This document shows positions 6,798-13,659 of a stretch of 13,659 nucleotides of DNA, in pieces. Made by a program: the position numbers and the translations under genes. Each line of letters opens with the position of its first letter. Position 1 is the stretch's first letter. Source of the DNA: HGM04593 sp964485215 (GTDB taxonomy: Bacteria; Bacteroidota; Bacteroidia; Bacteroidales; Bacteroidaceae); NCBI GenBank assembly GCA_964485215.1, contig CAZAIM010000065.1:1-13659 (forward strand), written 5' to 3'. The notes under the pieces were generated by a model that worked only from the letters and a program-made list of their open reading frames with translations, made no database searches and was not told where the DNA came from.

Positions 6798-8123
6798 TTA
6801 CATATCGTCAATTGTCAAACATATCTGTTCGATATCATACTTGGACAACACCTTATCTTTGAGATGTTGCACTTTTTTGGCAAAGGCATCGGGCTTGAAC
6901 TCTTTGCGTTGACGTTTTACTTCCACGGCAACAGCTTTATTCTTTTCCAGTCGTAAAGCCACAATATCTATCTCACACTGTTCCTTACCTTTTTTAGCCT
7001 CCCAATATGAGCCCATATCACGATAAAGGTGACTTTCAATAAATTGTTGTTTAAAATATTTTTCCAATGTTTTACCCGAATATGTTGTATAATCTGCCAG
7101 CATCAACTTTTCCAACTCTTTAAACTGGTTCATTTCAACCAACGTCCTGTTTCCTTCAAAATACCTGAACCAAAAGCGCAAGAACATATCAGCTATATCA
7201 AACCTCACTGTCTGTGTGCCTTTCTTTGCAAGAATTGGACGCACCTTCTTTATTATCTCATATGTCTCCTCTAATTTCTTGAGTTGCCCGCCTATACTTT
7301 TTTCACCAAGTGCAGCAGCAATATCCGCCTGTGTATTCAAGCCATTGGAAATAGCATCAAGAATAGAGAAATATGTGCCATATTGCTTGCCGAACTCATC
7401 TACAAGCAGATTTTTTCCCTCATCCCTGAAAGGTGAATCCTGATCACATACAGTATGTATAATACCTTTTACAGATAGAGCCTTGGCATCGACCAATAAC
7501 TCCACATACTTTGGAATTCCACCGGTAACAGTATAAAGTGCAAGTAAATCATCGTTGGTGTATGAAGGAAAATAGTCGGACACTATTTGTTTGAGCACAG
7601 ATAGCGAGAAGGGATTCAACTTTAACATAACATCGGCACGCCCAAACAGAGGCTCATGATAATGCTGAAAAATCTTGGTCATCAACGAATATATCGAACC
7701 GCTGACAATAAAGTTTACGTATGTCTTCAAACGATATTGATCCCAATAGTTCTGTATATCACTATATACGCCCGGATTAATGGTAAAGAACTCCTGAAAC
7801 TCATCAATCACAAGTGTAAATTTCTTTGTTTCACCCTGCTGCATCAAGAATGCGAAAATATCTGCAAATGAATTCATTTGAGGCACAAACACCCCCAACT
7901 TATTTGCTATCTCTTTGCAGTATGCAGTACAAAGAGACGCTTCGTTCTTACGACCGACAAATAAATATATAAAAGGCTCACCTCTCAGGGCTCTTGCTAT
8001 AAGCGAAGTCTTACCGATACGACGACGCCCCGTTACAACAGTCAACCTTGAATGGTCACTATATGAGAGTTCGCGCACCTCTCTGAGCTTTTCAATTTCA
8101 TGTTCACGATTATAGAATTTCAT
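6798..8123 (-). CDS. ATPase_2/DUF234-type ATP-binding protein with PD-(D/E)XK-like C-terminus
   Basis: The 441-aa protein begins with the family start MKFYNREHEIEKL. It has a STAND-like P-loop domain: Walker A GRRRIGKTS (32-40), Walker B TLVIDEF (103-109), FIVSGS (138-143) and GGIPKYVELL (201-210). A winged-helix stretch follows (about 253-290, NTQADIAAALGEKS). The C-terminal part carries SYWEAKKGKEQCEIDIV and VAVEVKRQ (Glu384/Asp386, then Glu401-x-Lys403), the layout of a PD-(D/E)XK nuclease fold as in DUF234. Such proteins are abundant in Bacteroidales and archaea and have no settled function. Nucleic-acid binding or toxin/defence-like roles are inference, and nuclease activity is not shown. 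It is a single-gene unit with its own promoter (8169-8200), divergent from the nuclease cluster, and moderately AT-rich. Confidence 0.85.
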   Translation of the reverse strand: MKFYNREHEIEKLREVRELSYSDHSRLTVVTGRRRIGKTSLIARALRGEPFIYLFVGRKNEASLCTAYCKEIANKLGVFVPQMNSFADIFAFLMQQGETKKFTLVIDEFQEFFTINPGVYSDIQNYWDQYRLKTYVNFIVSGSIYSLMTKIFQHYHEPLFGRADVMLKLNPFSLSVLKQIVSDYFPSYTNDDLLALYTVTGGIPKYVELLVDAKALSVKGIIHTVCDQDSPFRDEGKNLLVDEFGKQYGTYFSILDAISNGLNTQADIAAALGEKSIGGQLKKLEETYEIIKKVRPILAKKGTQTVRFDIADMFLRFWFRYFEGNRTLVEMNQFKELEKLMLADYTTYSGKTLEKYFKQQFIESHLYRDMGSYWEAKKGKEQCEIDIVALRLEKNKAVAVEVKRQRKEFKPDAFAKKVQHLKDKVLSKYDIEQICLTIDDM

Positions 8124-8168
8124 ACCACCACTTATTTAATGTTACAGCTGTAAAATTTACCGCCGTAA

Positions 8169-8200
8169 CAAAAATACAAGCAACAAATCAATTACACAAA
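8169..8200 (-). promoter_or_regulatory. Near-perfect Bacteroidetes promoter of the DUF234-type ATPase gene
   Basis: On the minus strand TTTG (8200-8197), a spacer of exactly 20 nt and TATTTTTG (8176-8169) match the Bacteroidetes consensus TTTG-N19/21-TAnnTTTG at every fixed position. The predicted transcription start near 8162 leaves a leader of about 40 nt before the ATG at 8123. Confidence 0.8.
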
Positions 8201-8248
8201 TAACAACGTGGGTATTTGTGTTAAAAAACATAAACGACAGGCTCTGAA

Positions 8249-8279
8249 TTGAAGTTTTTTCCTTCTGTTACTATATTAT
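8249..8279 (+). promoter_or_regulatory. Shared promoter block, copy 2, upstream of nuclease cluster
   Basis: This 31-bp block matches 4736-4766 at 27 of 31 positions, with GTTACTATATTAT exact and the same 20-nt distance between ATTG (8248-8251) and TATATTAT (8272-8279). The direction is toward the small broken gene, the DUF2779 gene and McrBC. A transcript from here would have a leader of over 200 nt before 8502, so it may not be the only promoter. Confidence 0.5.
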
Positions 8280-8383
8280 GAACAAAACGACAGTCAATGC
8301 CTGTTGTTTAACATTTATTAACACGGGGTGATTTTCCATCTGCTTTTGAGTACATTTGAAGAAATTATGGCAAACGCCGGACG

Positions 8384-8403
8384 AATGAACCAAAATGAAC
8401 CAA
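8384..8403 (+). promoter_or_regulatory. Tandem AATGAAC element, copy 2 (putative operator)
   Basis: AATGAACCAAAATGAACCAA differs at one base from 4641-4660 and keeps the 10-bp spacing of its two words. It lies downstream of the shared promoter block, whereas copy 1 lies upstream of it. It could therefore act as a roadblock or leader element here, or serve a second promoter nearer 8502. The role is inferred. Confidence 0.45.
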
Positions 8404-8501
8404 TCGCAAATGAAATCATATGTTTAACTTGCGCAAAAAAAAGAAATAATATAGACAAAACGCACTGATTGAAAGAGCGTAAAACAACAGAATAAGACAC
8501 T

Positions 8502-8664
8502 ATGGAAAAGAAAAGAGTGTTTTTTGAGATGGCGATTTCCTTATAGACGACCGCGACAAGCACGGCGCAAAAGAGTGCCCGTAATGCACAACGGTGAGCC
8601 CGTAGGCCGCGACACTTTAGTTCAGTTGAAAGTACAGAATCTGGAACCTTATTTTAATTTTTGA
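8502..8664 (+). pseudogene. Small (54-aa) gene broken by two 1-nt deletions, no known family
   Basis: Three frames read in sequence give one plausible peptide. MEKKRVFFE comes from the ATG at 8502, DGDFLIDDRDKHGAKECP from the next frame (from about 8528), and VMHNGEPVGRDTL...LEPYFNF from the third, ending at TGA 8662-8664. Restoring one G near 8528 (GAGAT to GAGGAT) and one near 8581 (CCGTA to CCGGTA) makes 165 nt, exactly 54 codons plus stop. Codon use (GAC, CGC, AAG, GGC) matches the neighbouring DUF2779 gene and differs from the AT-rich flank on its left. The stop lies 20 nt before the DUF2779 ATG, as in an operon. I do not recognise the family. The peptide is acidic/basic mixed with no TM segment. 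The breaks may be real decay or base-calling errors, as both affect GG pairs. Confidence 0.45.
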
Positions 8665-8684
8665 TACAGGAAACAATAAATATC

Positions 8685-10244
8685 ATGAAACGGACATCAC
8701 TTTCAAAATCGCGATACACCAAAGCATGCCAGTGCATGAAAGCTCTGTGGATGAGCGTAAACAAGCCCGAAGAAGCAACCGTTGACCCGGGCGTTGAGGC
8801 ACGTTTTGCCGAGGGCAATGCAATTGGCGACCTTGCAATGGGGCTGTTCGGCGACTTTGTTGAGGTGACAGCCCACACGCCCGACGGCAGGCTCGACCTT
8901 GCAGCAATGATAGAGAGAACACGCGTGGAGATGGAGCGCGGTACCGAGGTGATATGCGAGGCATCGTTCAGCTACCGGGATAACGGGAACAGCAACTACT
9001 GTGCGGTAGATATCCTGCGCCGACAAGGCGACGGCTGGGCCATCTACGAGGTCAAGAGCAGCACAAGCCACGTTGGCGATGAGATTAACGACCCGAAGAA
9101 GTTTGTCAAGTATGCAACAGACATTGCCTATCAGAAATGGGTGTTGCAGCACTGCGGTGTAAAGGTGACAGGCACATACCTTGTAACACTGAACAGCGAC
9201 TATGTGCGTCTGGGCGGCATTGACATTAAAGCTCTCTTCAACATATTGAACCTTGAAGAGCTTGTAGCCAATGAGCTGGCAAAGGTTCCGGCGTTTGCAA
9301 GCAGCGCACACAAGACACTGGCAAATGTCAACGAACCCGGCGTGAGCATAGGAGTACACTGCACAAAGCCCTATGAGTGCGCCTTCTGGAAATACTGTAC
9401 CAGACAGGCAGGGCTCGACCTCGAGAACGACAAGACAACGGTGTTCGACCTCTACCGCTTGAATGCAGCGAAGAAGTTCGAGCATTTCAATGCAGGGCGC
9501 ATAACACTTGAGCAACTGCGTGGCGAAAAGCTGAACGTCATACAGCGTATGCAGGTCGATTGCACGCTCAATGGCAGCGAATACATAAACAAGGCTGGCA
9601 TAAAGGACTTCCTTGACAAAATCACTTATCCGCTCTATTTCCTTGATTTTGAGAGTATGCAGCCTACCCTGCCCAGCTGGGACGGCACACGCCCCTATAT
9701 GCAGGTGTGCTTCCAGTACTCGTTGCACTACATTGAGCACGAGGGCGGCGAGCTCAAGCACAAGGCGTTCCTTGCCCCAAGTGATGGCAGTGACCCACGT
9801 CGCGCGCTTGCCGAGGCACTGTGCCGCGACATACCCAAGGATGTGTGTACTATGGCATATAACGACCCGTTTGAGAAGACCCGCATAAAGGAGATGGCAG
9901 AGGCATTCCCCGACCTTGCACAGCACCTCTACAATATAAGGGATAACATCATTGACCTGCTCATACCTTTCCGTGAAGGACATTGCTACACCCCGGCGAT
10001 GGGCGGCTCATTCAGCATAAAGAGCGTGTTGCCGGCGTTGTTCCCGAATGACGATGAACTGAACTACCACAACCTTAACCCATTGGTGCAGAACGGAGGC
10101 CATGCAATGACCATCTTCCCCACCATCAAGGATATGCCTGTCGAAAAGGCAGCCGAAGCTCGCCGGGCACTGCTCGACTACTGCCACCTGGACACCCTTG
10201 CAATGGTGCGCGTGTGGGAGAAACTGAAGGAGATGGTGAAGTAA
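8685..10244 (+). CDS. DUF2779-type fused nuclease: Cas4-like domain plus DEDD exonuclease-like domain
   Basis: The 519-aa protein reads as two nucleases. The N-terminal half is Cas4/RecB-like. It has SKSRYTKACQCMKALW with Cys15/Cys17, Asp109 in AVDI, Glu122-Val-Lys124 in YEVKSST, and Gln150 in a QKWVLQ helix. A cysteine cluster follows at C226, C232 and C238 (HCTKPYECAFWKYC). One N-terminal and three C-terminal Cys is the Cas4/AddB arrangement for a 4Fe-4S cluster. The C-terminal half begins YFLDFES (Asp321, Glu323), continues with AYND (393-394) and NIIDLLIPF (Asp424), and ends with YCHLDTLAM (Tyr499, Asp503), a DEDDy-type 3'-5' exonuclease layout. This matches the DUF2779 family. Role in DNA processing or defence is inferred. 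The ATG at 8685 is chosen over a TTG at 8661 because it gives the usual N-terminus. McrB starts 36 nt downstream. Confidence 0.85.
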   Translation: MKRTSLSKSRYTKACQCMKALWMSVNKPEEATVDPGVEARFAEGNAIGDLAMGLFGDFVEVTAHTPDGRLDLAAMIERTRVEMERGTEVICEASFSYRDNGNSNYCAVDILRRQGDGWAIYEVKSSTSHVGDEINDPKKFVKYATDIAYQKWVLQHCGVKVTGTYLVTLNSDYVRLGGIDIKALFNILNLEELVANELAKVPAFASSAHKTLANVNEPGVSIGVHCTKPYECAFWKYCTRQAGLDLENDKTTVFDLYRLNAAKKFEHFNAGRITLEQLRGEKLNVIQRMQVDCTLNGSEYINKAGIKDFLDKITYPLYFLDFESMQPTLPSWDGTRPYMQVCFQYSLHYIEHEGGELKHKAFLAPSDGSDPRRALAEALCRDIPKDVCTMAYNDPFEKTRIKEMAEAFPDLAQHLYNIRDNIIDLLIPFREGHCYTPAMGGSFSIKSVLPALFPNDDELNYHNLNPLVQNGGHAMTIFPTIKDMPVEKAAEARRALLDYCHLDTLAMVRVWEKLKEMVK

Positions 10245-10280
10245 AACGATAACTAACATATAATACAAAAGTTTATTGCT

Positions 10281-12230
10281 ATGGCTAATAATACAGATTA
10301 TATAGAAAATACATTGACACTTTTCAATAAGTTTATAGAGGAATTTCTCATAAATAAGAGATCATTGATAGACGGTAGAGAATTGGTAATAGCCGTAAAA
10401 GAAGTTGAGCTTTTCTGCGATAATCTGAAAAATGTAACAACACTTAACAAAAAAAAATCAAGTCAAAGAGATTCTTTAGAAGAACTATGCTCTGAAGAAG
10501 AAAACAAAAAATTCAAGCCAATTTTATGGCACGCCTATTGGATAATGTATCTAATGAGCGAAACCACAACTAATAAACTGTTTGATTGGCCCGAGAAAAA
10601 ATCTGATAATAAAATAAAAATTGATGATAAAACCGAAATATCATTATATATAAAAGAACCGATTGCATCAACAAGGCAGGTATATACAGCTGATCCCATT
10701 AAACCATTTAAAACTTTTTTAAGACTATTTTGTAGCATTTGGAAAAAGGAACAGTCGCGTGACAAAGACACGGTTAAAAGTGAAATAATAGGCTTTCTCA
10801 ATGATGGTAATGAATCAGACAAACGAATCAAGAACATTCTTTTATATTTGTGTGATCCCCAAAATTATCTTCCTATCATCTCCGAAAATCACAAAAACAA
10901 AATCTATAATAATCTTAAAAACATTGTTGATGATAAATCAGGAGCGGAGAAAGACAATGTTTTGTGCAAAATTGAAAAGAAACTTGAACAATTACTTGGG
11001 GTATCACAAAATACCAAATATAACACATGCTCAGCCGTATATGATCCACGTATCAAGCCTTTGTGGTTAAAAGATAGAAAAACAGACGAATTGCCAAGTG
11101 ACATATTGCTGGAATATAAAAAGGCAATGGTACTGTATGGTCCTCCTGGAACAGGAAAGACATACACTGCCGTTAACTTGGCGAAGAAAGTTTTGTTCAG
11201 ACACAAGTTTGATGAATGGGTAAAAGAAGAGGATGACAAAAAGAAGGAAAGTAAAAAAAAGGAAATTGATGATATATTAAATTTGAAGGAAGACGCCCTG
11301 GAAGAGCATCCGAATATATCATACCTTCAATTTCATGTAAACTATACTTATGATAACGTCATTGCTGGGCAAACGGTTGAAAGTAAAGGAGATGGCACCA
11401 CACTGAATACAAAGCCTGGATTCATATATGACATTATTGCAAAGGCTAATAAAGCAATCGAGGATGCCATATCTGCAAATAAGAAAGTAAATATTGAAGA
11501 TAATAATAATATAATAAAGATTATAGAAGAAACAAACAACAATGATAATCAAAAGGAGGAGAAGAATCGAATTAAAAAGATAAAAAAATATATAAATAAA
11601 AATAAAGAACTTCAGAAAGTCATAAATGCAGCACCATTCATCGTAATTCTTGACGAGATGAATCGTGTTGATGTTTCGCGAGTGTTCGGTGAATTGTTTA
11701 CAGCAATTGAAAAACGCGGAACAGACGTTTTTTTGACGTTACCGGAGCCTCAGGATTCCACAAGGCGTCTCAAACTAAACATCCCATACAACATATACTT
11801 CATAGGTACAATGAATGAAATTGATTTCTCGCTTGAGCAACTTGATTTTGCTCTGCGCCGCCGTTTTATATGGGAATTTGCCGACTATAGCGAAAACGCT
11901 CTTGAGGAAATAATAAAAGATAAAGAAATAGAACAAGACAACGGTGACAACAACATAACTGCTTTCCTAACAAACTGTACAGCTCTTAATAAAAAAATTG
12001 AAGATGAATTAGGAGAAGAATATCACATAGGACATGCCTTCTTTGCAGAGATTTCTAATATTTATCAAGTACTTAAAGAAAACAGCACTTCTAAAGATGT
12101 CTTTAAATCGGCACAGAATATACTTTGGCAAATAAGCATAAAACCAACTGTTGAGGCCTATTGCGGAACAATGGAAAGGGAAACAAAAAAGAACTTTGTA
12201 GATGAATGCCGAAAAATTTTTATAGGATAA
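10281..12230 (+). CDS. mcrB: McrB-family AAA+ GTPase subunit of a type IV restriction system
   Basis: The 649-aa protein is the motor subunit of a modification-dependent restriction enzyme. An N-terminal region of about 270 residues has no modified-base-binding domain that I can name, but contains LLYLCDPQNYLPIIS, a stretch seen upstream of the ATPase core in Bacteroidetes McrB-like proteins. Walker A is GPPGTGKT (287-294). Walker B is FIVILDEMNRVD (Asp458, Glu459). TMNEID (510-515) fits the McrB MN(T/x)xD signature, and LDFALRRRF (521-529) supplies sensor arginines. Between Walker A and B lies a Lys/Asn/Glu-rich insert (about 315-330 and 405-445). The gene is distinctly AT-rich; one sampled 60-nt line (10381-10440) has 19 G+C. 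McrC follows 19 nt later. GTP as the nucleotide is family knowledge. Confidence 0.88.
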   Translation: MANNTDYIENTLTLFNKFIEEFLINKRSLIDGRELVIAVKEVELFCDNLKNVTTLNKKKSSQRDSLEELCSEEENKKFKPILWHAYWIMYLMSETTTNKLFDWPEKKSDNKIKIDDKTEISLYIKEPIASTRQVYTADPIKPFKTFLRLFCSIWKKEQSRDKDTVKSEIIGFLNDGNESDKRIKNILLYLCDPQNYLPIISENHKNKIYNNLKNIVDDKSGAEKDNVLCKIEKKLEQLLGVSQNTKYNTCSAVYDPRIKPLWLKDRKTDELPSDILLEYKKAMVLYGPPGTGKTYTAVNLAKKVLFRHKFDEWVKEEDDKKKESKKKEIDDILNLKEDALEEHPNISYLQFHVNYTYDNVIAGQTVESKGDGTTLNTKPGFIYDIIAKANKAIEDAISANKKVNIEDNNNIIKIIEETNNNDNQKEEKNRIKKIKKYINKNKELQKVINAAPFIVILDEMNRVDVSRVFGELFTAIEKRGTDVFLTLPEPQDSTRRLKLNIPYNIYFIGTMNEIDFSLEQLDFALRRRFIWEFADYSENALEEIIKDKEIEQDNGDNNITAFLTNCTALNKKIEDELGEEYHIGHAFFAEISNIYQVLKENSTSKDVFKSAQNILWQISIKPTVEAYCGTMERETKKNFVDECRKIFIG

Positions 12231-12249
12231 GAGCAAACTGACAAAAGTA

Positions 12250-13635
12250 ATGGCTAAGAAATATTTAGAAGCCCGTGACTGTAGCCCTTTCTATGAAGTC
12301 TGTAAAGAAAAAGGAACAGTAAGAAAGACTTTCGTAAAGCCCGTTGACCCCCAATTGAAAGTGACAGAGTTGAGAGATTATGTCCAAAAAGAGTCGGCAT
12401 TACAGACATTATCTGATATTTTTTTTGAAGCCAATGAGAAAGCTATAGAAAATGGCGAGTATGTCGTATTGTTAAGGACTGGGTTTTATCACGAAACAGG
12501 AGAAGGTAAGAACTTACAAACTTTGTGGTGTGCAGGGAGATATATTGGATTGGCAAACATCGGAGATATCCAAATATCTATTCGTCCCCGTTTTGGAGAA
12601 GGGTTCTTGTTGAAAGTATTGGAGGACGTCTATAATTTCAAATATAGCAAAAACAACAGTGACATAATCCAATCTTTTTCGAACGATTGGTTCAGTAGTA
12701 TTTTGAATATACTGCAAAAAAAAATATGGATGGACCGATGTGCAATAGCAAACCGTTACGGACTTCCAAGAAAATGTGTAAAAAGAATACACAAAGGAAC
12801 GGTTTTGCGTGGTGCCATTGATGTACGACGTACAATAATGCCGTGGCTTAAACAAAAGGAGATTGTGTCTACAACCTTTGAGAGAGAGTTTGATGAACGG
12901 ATTTGCAGAATAGTTTATGAAGCACACCGTATTCTGTCAAGAAATGTAACAAAGAAAAAAGAAAAAGGCTCAAGAATTGAAAGTTCAAATTCAGAGATAC
13001 CACAAATTGTCAAAGATACTATTAATGCACTTAACAACGAGTATAAAGGCACTATTTTCAATATAACCGAGACCGACTATAGACGCATCAATTATAAAAG
13101 TATTTATGCTTCATGGAAACCTTTGGTAGATTTCTCATGGGAAATAATACAAAACAGAAACAGAAGTATGAGAAGTGCAGAACATGTTTCGGAATGCGTA
13201 TTTGTTGATATGGCAGAAATTTGGGAAGCATTCTTACGTAAGAAATTAGGCGAAGGGCTGAAAAATAATGGTTGGAGAATGTGGCCTGTTGAAGAGTGTG
13301 AACAATATGTTTATTCAAACAGTTTTTTTGGTCGTAAGATTATTCCAGATATAGTTTTGCAACGCAATGTTGAAGGTAAAGAACAATTCATCGTATTTGA
13401 CGCCAAATACAAGCGAATGAGAGGTGATAAATTTGATGTTGACCGTACAGATTTCTTTCAAATTCACACCTATATTCAGTACTTTCAACACACCTATCCA
13501 CAAGGAGAAGTGCTATTAGGTGGGTTGCTATATCCTATAACTGCAGAGGAGGAAAAGATAATAAAAGGGCATAACCTATTTGGTAAAGACAATGGAATAT
13601 CCAGAATTAACGTGAGTTCGATGAAATATAATTAG
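12250..13635 (+). CDS. mcrC: McrC-family nuclease subunit of a type IV restriction system
   Basis: The 461-aa protein has the McrC architecture. The N-terminal part (to ~130) ends in IGLANIGDIQISIRPRFGEGFLLKVLEDVY, the McrC pattern ahead of the central helical region (RGAIDVRRTI, about 195-205). The C-terminal PD-(D/E)XK nuclease shows IIPDIVL (Pro366-Asp367), VFDAKYKR (Asp384-Ala-Lys386) and QIHTY (Gln404 to Tyr408, the QxxxY motif). It would be recruited by McrB and cut DNA carrying modified cytosine or another modified base; which modification cannot be told from sequence. It is longer than E. coli McrC (about 350 aa) but within what I expect of Bacteroidetes homologues. The AT-rich composition matches mcrB. 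No companion methyltransferase is visible, as expected for type IV. The last 24 bases of the window hold nothing recognisable. Confidence 0.9.
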   Translation: MAKKYLEARDCSPFYEVCKEKGTVRKTFVKPVDPQLKVTELRDYVQKESALQTLSDIFFEANEKAIENGEYVVLLRTGFYHETGEGKNLQTLWCAGRYIGLANIGDIQISIRPRFGEGFLLKVLEDVYNFKYSKNNSDIIQSFSNDWFSSILNILQKKIWMDRCAIANRYGLPRKCVKRIHKGTVLRGAIDVRRTIMPWLKQKEIVSTTFEREFDERICRIVYEAHRILSRNVTKKKEKGSRIESSNSEIPQIVKDTINALNNEYKGTIFNITETDYRRINYKSIYASWKPLVDFSWEIIQNRNRSMRSAEHVSECVFVDMAEIWEAFLRKKLGEGLKNNGWRMWPVEECEQYVYSNSFFGRKIIPDIVLQRNVEGKEQFIVFDAKYKRMRGDKFDVDRTDFFQIHTYIQYFQHTYPQGEVLLGGLLYPITAEEEKIIKGHNLFGKDNGISRINVSSMKYN

Positions 13636-13659
13636 CTGAAAATTTGGTGATTAGCGATA

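Larger units (their letters stand above)
8124..8501. other. Intergenic regulatory region between divergent units
   Basis: About 380 bp contain no convincing gene. The region holds the promoter of the DUF234-type ATPase gene (8169-8200), a plus-strand promoter block shared with the AAA+ ATPase gene (8249-8279), and the tandem AATGAAC element (8384-8403) followed by AACTTGCGCA near 8427. The remainder is AT-rich. A 33-codon frame at 8367-8468 runs through the repeat element and is not called. Confidence 0.5.

Noticed and set aside
8367..8468. 33-codon open frame in the intergenic region
   Set aside because: It runs through the tandem AATGAAC element and has no codon bias or operon-like placement.
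8685..9429. Cas4 as sign of a CRISPR locus
   Set aside because: The domain is fused to a DEDD exonuclease as in DUF2779. No cas1/cas2 or regularly spaced repeats are present in the window.
8703..9983. 426-codon open frame on the minus strand inside the DUF2779 gene
   Set aside because: It lies wholly antisense to a gene with clear nuclease motifs, has Cys/Val/Leu-rich composition typical of the reverse complement of a GC-rich gene, and shows no motif of its own.
11319..11552. Hydrophobic open frames on the minus strand inside mcrB
   Set aside because: They are antisense shadows of the Asn/Lys-rich AT-rich coding stretch, which reads as Ile/Phe/Leu on the other strand.

Overview
The window looks like part of a Bacteroidales chromosome (Bacteroides/Prevotella/Muribaculaceae-type). 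The evidence is a secreted Ig-like protein with a C-terminal 'IYDLQGRKV...GKKVLVK' tail, a BspA-type leucine-rich-repeat receptor kinase, promoters of the Bacteroidetes TTTG-N20-TAnnTTTG type, and dispersed 'gtcatttcga...gaaatgac' repeats. No ribosomal RNA, tRNA, transposase or CRISPR array was seen.

Layout. Positions 1-552 hold no protein gene. They contain a repeat-like block with a 20-nt palindrome, a strongly folded plus-strand RNA candidate (about 186-440; 6S-like/Bacteroidales-1-like is my best guess) and a perfect 22-bp hairpin that ends the next gene. 553-2151 (-) encodes a secreted Ig-like repeat protein. 2397-4559 (-) is a two-gene signalling operon: a 191-aa Bacteroidales-type putative regulator, then a Ser/Thr kinase-TM-LRR receptor whose frame is cut by one TAA exactly at the Glu of the kinase APE motif. 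Divergent from it, 4774-6447 (+) encodes a stand-alone AAA+ ATPase. 6448-6797 holds a palindromic terminator and a MITE-like inverted repeat. 6798-8123 (-) encodes an ATPase_2/DUF234-type ATPase with a PD-(D/E)XK-like C-terminus and a near-perfect promoter.

The right third is a nuclease/defence region on the plus strand. It contains a small broken gene (8502-8664, two apparent 1-nt deletions), a DUF2779-type protein joining a Cas4-like Fe-S nuclease to a DEDD exonuclease-like domain (8685-10244), and an McrB/McrC pair (10281-13635), which is a type IV modification-dependent restriction system. The McrBC pair is much more AT-rich than the genes to its left and was probably acquired separately, although it sits only 36 bp behind the DUF2779 gene.

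The most interesting non-coding signal is shared regulation. A 31-bp promoter block (27/31 identical) lies in front of both the AAA+ ATPase and the DUF2779/McrBC cluster. Each intergenic region also carries the same tandem AATGAAC element (19/20 identical). This suggests that the stand-alone ATPase and the nuclease cluster are co-regulated. All family names come from reading motifs by eye; no database search was run.
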